Program-made: the position numbers and the translations under genes
In this document: positions 1 to 6,845 of the stretch, one piece after another
Numbering within the stretch: the first letter of the stretch is position 1
Layout: each line of letters starts with the position of its first letter
Notes under the pieces: model-generated
Told to the model about the DNA's origin: nothing
Databases searched by the model: none
The model's input: only the letters and a program-made list of their open reading frames with translations
From: Scenedesmus sp. ARA3
Taxonomy: Eukaryota > Chlorophyta > Chlorophyceae > Sphaeropleales > Scenedesmaceae
Length of the DNA stretch: 16,007 bases
Reading direction: 5' to 3'
NCBI GenBank assembly: GCA_004335835.1
Contig: RWJK01000481.1
Location: 1 to 16,007, forward strand

Positions 1-63
1 GCTCATAGGGGGAGGAAACATCGAAGAACAACTCATCATCGTCCAAACCGTCAGACGAAAACG
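1..63 (-). mobile_element. Truncated fragment of a dispersed retroelement-like repeat
   Basis: Bases 1-63 match 15852-15914 at the other end of the window with one mismatch (position 59), in the same orientation. In the right-hand copy the minus strand of this stretch is the end of an open frame (…DDDELFFDVSSPYE…). Similarity stops abruptly after about base 63, so this looks like the 5'-truncated side of an element whose 3' end lies to the left of the window. Variable 5' truncation is typical of non-LTR retrotransposons; that class is inferred because no reverse transcriptase is in view. Confidence 0.6.
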
Positions 64-232
64 AATGCAAGCTGGACCATGACATCCAATGTTCATGCTG
101 CCACACATGTCCATTTTCAACAAGAAAGGACTGTGTGGTGCATGCAAAGCAATGGAAATGGACAAGAGCTGCATGAAGCCGGTGCCAGCAGCCGCGTAGC
201 ACCAGCAGGCAGCGCGCCTGTCAGTCTCAGCA
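64..232. other. 3' flank of the PHD-finger gene
   Basis: Short non-coding stretch between the repeat fragment and the stop codon of the minus-strand gene. It should contain that gene's 3' untranslated region. I see no TGTAA motif on the minus strand here, so the polyadenylation signal is either a variant or lies within the repeat. Confidence 0.4.
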
Positions 233-263
233 CTAACGCCGCTGCCGCTGCTTCTTGCTGCCC

Positions 264-301
<38 letters not shown>

Positions 302-901
302 TGCGCCTCCAGTGCCGTCACTTGCGGCAGCAGCATCAGCATCAGCAGCAACACCAGCAGCAGCACAGGCACAAGGGTCACAGCTCTCCAGGCTGGTTGT
401 TGCTGCTGCTGCTGCTGCTGCTAGCTGGCCACCTGTGCTTTCTATTTCCATGTCACCAGGCTCATAGCCAGCTGCTGCTGCTTTTGCATCCTCTGCAGCA
501 GTTGCTACTGATTCAGTGTCACCCGAGCACTCCCAATCCCAGGCTGGCAACTGCCACTGCGGCTGCAGGGGTGAGGCTAACACCTCCTCCTGCTGCTGCT
601 GCTGCTCCTCCTGCTGCTGCTGCTGTGCCTGAGTAGCCAAACCCAATGGCTGCGCCTGCACATGTTGAAGCTGCTGCTGTTCAGGATGTGCTTGCACTGG
701 CTGTTCGTCACCTGGCTCGCACTGCCGCTGCTGTTGCTGCTGCTGCTGCTGCTGTACCTGAATGGCCAGATCCAATGGTTGCTCCTGCACATGCTCAAGC
801 TGCTGCTGTTCAGGCTGCGCTTGCGGTTGCTGTTTATCACCAGCTTCACACTCTTGTTGGTGCTGTTGTTGCTGCTGCTGCTTCTGTTGCTGCTGCTGCT
901 T

Positions 902-974
<73 letters not shown>

Positions 975-1126
975 GCACTGCCGCTTGCCATGGCACTGTC
1001 GTCAGCAGCACCAGCGCCAGCTGCTGCTGCTGCTGCTGCTGCTGCGCTAAGCTGACAGTATGGGCAGATCTCTGCCGCGCCCTGCTCGTCACTGGGTGCT
1101 GCTACGGACCCAAATGCGCCTGCTAG

Positions 1127-1158
<32 letters not shown>

Positions 1159-1368
1159 CTGTGCCCCATGCAGGCCGGCAGCCTGCATGAAAGCTCTGGC
1201 AGCATCCTTCGCAGCACTTGAGCTGCCGCTCAGGGTCTGACCCGTCCCCACCACATATGTTGCATAGGTCGGTGTTCTCGTCTATGTCGGGATCTGCTGC
1301 TGCTGCCACCACATCTTCCATCGCGAGGCAGCGCAGCTGCAGCCATTCTGTGATGGCAACGTCACTCA

Positions 1369-1404
<36 letters not shown>

Positions 1405-2647
1405 GTGGTGATGCTTGTACTGATGAGGTGCCTGGGGGGCACTGGAATGTCTGCAGTAGCTGCTGCAGCGCCTGCAGCACCTCTTGCGCTGTAGGCGGCT
1501 GCTCTGACTGCTGCTGGCCAGCCGCACCCTGCTCTGCTGCCTCCTGCTGCTGCTGCCGCTGCTGCTGTTTGCTGGCCTGCAAAGCATCCTCCCCATCGCT
1601 AGACTCGTCACACGAGCCCGGCTGCACCAGCAGCGGCAGCAGCCGCAGCTGCCGCAGCAACGCCACCAAGCTTCGCACCTCACTGCGCAAGCTGCGCTTC
1701 TTTTTCGCCACAGCACTGCTTGGGATGCTGTAAGGTGGGGCACCCACCCAAGACCAAGCATGCAGCCGCCCCTGTGCTGCCAGCTGCTGCTGCATTGCTG
1801 CTGCGGAGGGCCGGCAGCAGCAGGCGAGGCGGTTTATGGTGGGATCGCTGAGCACACTGCCTGCCCAAGCTTTCAAGTGGCGCTTGCTGACTAGGCCCGG
1901 TGTGCGTAGCACATGGTAGGCTGACTGCACACACACCTGCGCAGCAGCAGCATGCAGCTGCTGCTGCTGCTGCTGCTGTATGGCCAGTGTCCATGGTGCC
2001 TTGCTGTTGCCAGGGTTGGGTGCACTCCAGCTAAACATCACTTGCTGCAGCTGCTGCTGCTGCTGCTGCTTGATCTGCGCTGCGTTGAAGCCATCACTGG
2101 CAATGTCAGTGCTGCTACCTTGCTGTGCTGTTACCAGCACGTCTATGGTGCTGCTGCCTATGCCGACAGTGACACAGGCCTACAAGTGCAGCAGAAGACA
2201 TCACATGACCCGAAATAAGCATGCAAAACCAGCTGGTGGCTACAAGCCACGAAGCATATACTGGAGCAGCCTGCAGGGTTGTTGCCCACATGTGTGTGTA
2301 CACACATATGCTGTGCGTTCACACAGGGCAAGTGCTGTTGCGGCTGCTTCAGTCCGTGCTGCTCAGCTCTTAAAGGTTATCACTGTTATTTCGAAGCGGC
2401 TTGCCTGATCACGCAGCCATTAGCTGTCTAGAAGTGCCCTGATTCGCACCTGTTGGCATTTGTGCAGCTGAAGCAGCACCTGCAGGTCCACAGCTACAGC
2501 AGAGGCGTCTGCTGGCCCCTTGCCGCCGTAAACGACTGCAATTTCAGCACTGAAGTCCGTCGCGCCGATGGACAGCAGCACTAATTTGCCGAGCATGACT
2601 GTCTGCGTGCTGATGTAGCACGGCCAGTGCTGCTCCAGGCACCCAAG
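233..2647 (-). CDS. PHD-finger protein with long poly-Gln and poly-Ala tracts (two 3'-most exons)
   Basis: The last exon runs from 2179 down to the stop at 233-235 (648 residues). Its frame has no usable ATG: upstream it meets a TAG that is itself part of a good acceptor (ctgcacttgtag, 2180-2182), so translation must start in an earlier exon. The preceding exon is 2647-2450 (66 codons, cgtag acceptor, CAG|gtgcga donor). It joins in phase 0 across a 270-nt intron and reads like a conserved, non-repetitive domain (…STQTVMLGKLVLLSIGAT…). The last exon holds a region that could be a winged helix (QSAYHVLRTPGLVSKRHLKAW, about 1850-1925), then Ser/Gln-rich sequence. A complete C4HC3 PHD finger follows at 1055-1264: CNIC, a 12-residue gap, CEGC, 4 residues, H, 2 residues, C, a 37-residue Ala-rich loop, then CPYC. 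The C-terminus is low complexity. PHD fingers commonly read histone tails, so a nuclear chromatin role is likely. The family and the true start are not recognised. Order (possible winged helix, then PHD) and the poly-Q tail suggest a regulatory protein, but that is inference. Confidence 0.6.
628..985 (-). repeat. 43-codon tandem duplication and CAG/CAA-rich poly-Gln tract
   Basis: Two copies of a segment encoding PEQQQL(E/Q)HVQ(E/A)QPL(D/G)LA, each preceded by C-E-(A/P)-G-D, lie 129 bp apart (for example 661 and 790 on the plus strand). That is exactly 43 codons, so the duplication keeps the frame. Next to it, about 860-975, is a near-pure CTG/CTT/TTG run that encodes Gln interrupted by Lys at regular spacing of about 6-7 residues. 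Such runs also open long Leu-, Cys- and Ala-rich frames on the other strand, which are artefacts. Confidence 0.8.
1055..1264 (-). other. PHD (C4HC3) zinc finger in the minus-strand gene
   Basis: Ligands in order on the minus strand: C-x2-C (codons at 1264-1253), C-x2-C, H, C, then C-x2-C (1066-1055). All eight metal ligands are present with canonical spacing (12, 4, 2 and 37 residues in the variable gaps). The 37-residue last loop contains about ten consecutive Ala codons, near the long end of what PHD fingers tolerate. An extra Cys sits beside each of two ligand positions (CCEGCC), so the exact pairing is a choice; the spacing given fits best. Confidence 0.75.
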
Positions 2648-2712
2648 CTACGACAAGCGTAAAACAGCGTTCTTCAACGAGAATGGTTTAAGTGAATGGT
2701 TCCTGCGGTTAC

Positions 2713-3091
2713 GATGTTGTCCAGAGCATTCCGGAAGACGAGGCACAGCACGGAGGTAGCACTCTGCGTTTCTGAGTGAACAGCAGTATCCGGTTTGTTG
2801 CAGGTCAACACTACCATTGTGATCTTGCAATCGGAGTACTCTAACTGGCTTGCGCTGTGCTGTACATGTCAGGCAGCCTTTACCGCAATGTTTACGCGAG
2901 ACCAGGCTGAGGCAAGACGCGATGATGGCTGGTGACTCCCGGCGTACTATAACTCAATCTGCTAGCAGGAAACCAACCTCTGTCCGGTTATCTGCTTTCG
3001 TTGCTGCAGGATCCTGCAAGTCACAGCATCAGTCAGCTGCTCCCTCTCCTGCTTGACGTGCTTGCCCAGCCTGAGCCCGGCAAACGCCTCT
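2713..3091 (-). CDS. Possible upstream exons of the PHD-finger gene
   Basis: Two stretches read as protein rather than repeat. One is 3091-2978, with frame containing KHVKQEREQLTDAVTCRILQ and a donor at CAGAG|gttggt. The other is about 2765-2713, with frame VLCLVFRNALDNI and a weak donor at gtaacc. The second would leave only a 65-nt intron before the firm exon at 2647, and the two do not join in phase by simple GT-AG splicing. At least one boundary is therefore wrong, or another exon is missing. I could not place a start codon. Confidence 0.3.
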
Positions 3092-3519
3092 CTTCACATT
3101 GAATACTCTCCAAAAGCGGTTACAGAGGCAGCAGTCTTTGCTTTCGCCGGTGGTTCTGCTTCAATTGCACGACAGCCCTGATGCAGCTAGGAAGACTGCT
3201 GGGCCGGAACAGGCCCGCAAACGGTGCACTCAGGTGATCAAAACCAGATGCATCAGTTGCGATGTCGATGGCATGTTACTGCCTGAGAAGCTGGCCTGCT
3301 GCAGCAGCAGCAGCTCCATTTCCAACTGACTGATCATGAGCAGCTGATGTTGCACAGTGTGTGTGTGCATGGCAGCTGATGTTGCACAGCACCGTCTGCA
3401 GCTGGGATCCCACTTCATTCACCATGTAAGCTTTTGCCAGTTGTGTTAACCAATCAATTGTGAACCTCACTGCCCCTAAAATACCATGCCGGAGGTCAAC
3501 CCGTGACACCCAACTTGTC
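3092..3519. promoter_or_regulatory. Probable shared head-to-head promoter region
   Basis: This lies between the minus-strand PHD gene and the plus-strand transporter, so it should hold divergent promoters or 5' UTRs. It contains an exact 18-bp direct repeat, GCAGCTGATGTTGCACAG, at 3340-3357 and 3372-3389, separated by a short GT run. No TATA box or firm exon could be assigned. A stop codon at 3427-3429 in the transporter frame means translation cannot begin further upstream without another exon. Confidence 0.35.
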
Positions 3520-4797
3520 ATGTTGCTTTGCACCAGCAGGGACCAGCACCTTCCCTCTGCCTGCAACACCGACAGCAGCAGCAACAGTAGCAGCTCCACG
3601 CCTGATACCAACATCAAACATGCGTTAAACCCACGCAACATCCCTACTAAGGACCCGGCTGCTGCCTCAAGTGATGACGTCATTAACGTCGGCGCAGATG
3701 CGTTCGATGAGTCAATGACACACACTGCAAGCACCGCAGACGCAGCAGCAGCAGCAGCAGCAGCAGCAGACGCACACGTGATGACTGTGCAGGAGCTGCA
3801 GCAGCAGCTGCACGGCAGCTCCTGCAAGCTGCAGCGCACCGGCAGCAGCATCTACGACCTGCACAGCAAGAAGCGGCGCTACCTATACCTGTGCATCAGC
3901 GCCCTCGCTAGCACACTGGTGCGTAATAACCCTAAACCCTGAACAGCAGAAGGCCTCTGCTGCTGCTGCTGCTGCTGTAGCTACTACTGTTGCTGCTGTG
4001 CATCAGTACCCTCGCCAGCACACTGGCGTGCGAGGAACAACCTGCTCAGCACCGTAGTGTGCTGCTCTTGTTTGTTGGTTGCTGATAGTGCTGCTGCACT
4101 ACAGGTGCCGTTGTTGATGCAGGATAGCTGCCATGCCTGCGTTTTGACCCTGGTATCTTGCTGATAGTTCACTACATGTAACAAGTGCTTAGCAAGCAGC
4201 TCAGTTGTCGCCTGAACTGGCTGCTGCTGCTGCTGCTGCAGGTGCCGCTGTGTGACACCATCTACCTGCCAGCGCTGCGCTCCCTGCAGGCAGACTTTGC
4301 CACCAGCGAGTCGATGGTCAACGCCAGCATCGCAGGTGAGCACATGAAAGTCAAAAACAACTTGCAGGAACACGTAATCACAAAAAGTTCCAACTTGTTG
4401 CCACCAGCCAGTCAATGGTCAACGCCAGCATCGCAGGTATACAGCAAGTACGTACGTAATTGCGTGAGCATGGCACACATAACCATATATACAACCAGCA
4501 TGTGTGGCGTTACCTGAAGGCTGTCAGGCCGCTGCAAGAGTAGAGCTACTGCTAGCTCACATACTGCTGTCAACAACGCACTCCACTTTCTTGACAATGT
4601 CTCTACCTTGCTCCGCCCTGCTGCTGCTGCTGCAGCTGCTACTGCTGTCGCTGCCGGCTATCAGTGTACATGTTTGCTGTGGCACTCGCCGTACTCTTCT
4701 TTGGCCTCCGCTAGCGCACATCTTGTGTAGGCAACACACTACACATATTTGACAGTGGCTGCATCCTGCTCCGCCCTGCTGCCGCTGCCGCCGCCGC

Positions 4798-4833
<36 letters not shown>

Positions 4834-6808
4834 TGTACATGTTTGCTGTGGCGCTCGCCGTGCTCTTCTTCGGCCCCTGCGCCGACAAATTTGGGCGGCG
4901 GCCAGTTTTCATCTTCAGCATTTTGGCCTTCATTGGTGCCAGCCTGGCGTGTTACTTCTCGCCCAGCATCCAGTTTCTGATTGCTTTCAGGGGCTTGCAG
5001 GTGAGGGGGGTTTGTCGTTGTTGGAAGTTGATTGGGTCTCACTGGGGCCAGCCTGGCGTGTTGTTTCTCTCCCAGCATCCAGTTTCTGATTGCAGTCAGG
5101 GGCATGCAGGTGAGGGGTTGCTTGATGCTGTTGACGTTGCGCCACCACACAATATACGTGCTTTTCCATCATTGACTCGTTTTGCGCAGTCGACTGACAG
5201 CAGCCTTGTTTGGTTGCTGCTGGTGCTCTGTGCCGGGTGCAGTGGCAGCAGCGTTCAGCAGCGCAGGGCTGCCTACACCAACATGTTGGCACATTCACGT
5301 AACATCAGCCGCGTGCCCTTGCTGCTTTCTCTGTGCAGGGTGCAGTGGCGGCTGCGTTCAGCAGCACAGGTGCCGGCATGCTGGCTGACATCATCCCGCC
5401 TGCACACCGAGGGACTGCCATGGGCATTTCTAACATCCCCATGTTCATTGGTAAGCACTCTGCTGATGTTCATAGGTGCATGCTGTGCTAGAAACTTGTG
5501 TGGCCTTATTGTTGCCAGAACACAGCGTGCTGGCAGACACCATCCCGCCTACACTGTCACAGGCCGTTGGCTGCATAGCATTGCACCAACAACTTCACTT
5601 GCTAGGCGTGGCCTCTGTGACAATATCTTTGATTTTTGCCCCCGCAGGCTCCATCCTGGGCCCGGTGCTATGTGGCAGGCCCTTACCAAGCCTTTGGCTG
5701 GCGCTCCACCTTCATGGCTTGTACCAAAACCTTGCTGACTGGGCCGCTTGTCTTTACATCCATGCGTGTTGCCGCAGCTCCCATTCCTCATACTGGGTAA
5801 CCAGCTGCGCCGGGCCTTTGGCTGCTTAGCATTGCATCAACAACTATTTTACTAGGCCTGCCCCTTGCTGTGTCACCAAACTGTGTGTCAACTGCAGGTC
5901 CCATCCCAGGCCCCGTGCTGGGTGGTGGGCTCGTACCAAGCCTTTGACTGGCGCTCCATAAGATGTGATAAAAACTTGCTGACGTGCGTCTTTTGAACAC
6001 TCGTCTGCCACCGCAGGTCCTATTTTGGGCCCTGTGCTGGGTGGTGGGCTGTCTCAGGCCTTCGGCTGGCGCTCCACGTTCATGGCAGTCATCATGTACG
6101 CGGCAGTAATCCTGCTGCCGCTGCTGACTTTTGTCGGTGAGTGGTGAGATCCATCACCAGACCCCAATGTGGCGGCTGCTTACAAGATGTATCGCCGCCA
6201 GTTGAAGCCGATAAACAAAGCCAAGACAGAAACACTTACAAGTAGCTTGTCATGTACGCCGCGGTCATCCTGCTGCCGCTGCTTACTTTGGTGGGTGACA
6301 AGCTAGGCTTTGGCGGCTGCCGCTGGGTTGCGGCTGCTTGCATGTCGTTATAATGCTAGCAGCAGCAGAGGAACAGTGAAGAAGGTCGATGACCAGCTGC
6401 GTTAACTGCGCCATTGTACACAGTGCACATGTGCTGCAGATGCACACAGTATACTGATGTCTCAGACATCACTGGTAATGTTCCATCCACCTGCTCTTCT
6501 GCCGCCTGCAGTGCCTGAGACGCACCAGTACATTGTGCTGCAGCTCCCACTTATGAACAACACTCACCCAAGGCCACTGAAGCCACACCGACGGCTTGTC
6601 TGCTGTATGTTGTGTGCTGCAGTGCCTGAAACGCACCAGTACATCGTGCTGCAGCGCCTCAAGAGCAACAATGCGCTTGCAGCAGCAGAAATTGACGAGG
6701 CAACTGAAATTGAGCGCCACCCACCCAGGTTCCAGGTGGGGTTGTGCTGCAGTGCTGAGTCGTGGAAGTGCGTGACCAACCAGTGGCAACAGAAACTAGA
6801 CGGTTGTC

Positions 6809-6845
<37 letters not shown>

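Noticed and set aside
646..1126. Plus-strand open frames of poly-Leu, poly-Ala and poly-Cys
   Set aside because: They are the opposite-strand and shifted readings of the CAG repeats in the minus-strand PHD gene, whose own frame has a full zinc finger and proper splice sites.
2180..2449. A HORMA-domain (meiotic) identity for the PHD gene, considered because PHD and winged helix occur together in some meiotic axis proteins
   Set aside because: The upstream exon at 2450-2647 shows no HORMA-like pattern I can recognise, and the domain order differs, so I give no name.
3276..3851. Minus-strand open frame of 191 codons opposite transporter exon 1
   Set aside because: Mostly poly-Ala/Leu from antisense GCA repeats. 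The 3380-3470 part looks mildly protein-like, but no splice sites connect it to the PHD gene.
5566..5990. Exon-like copies at 5648 and 5898 as real alternative exon 5
   Set aside because: The first is frameshifted and the second hits a stop, and neither reaches a good donor. They were kept as decayed repeats.
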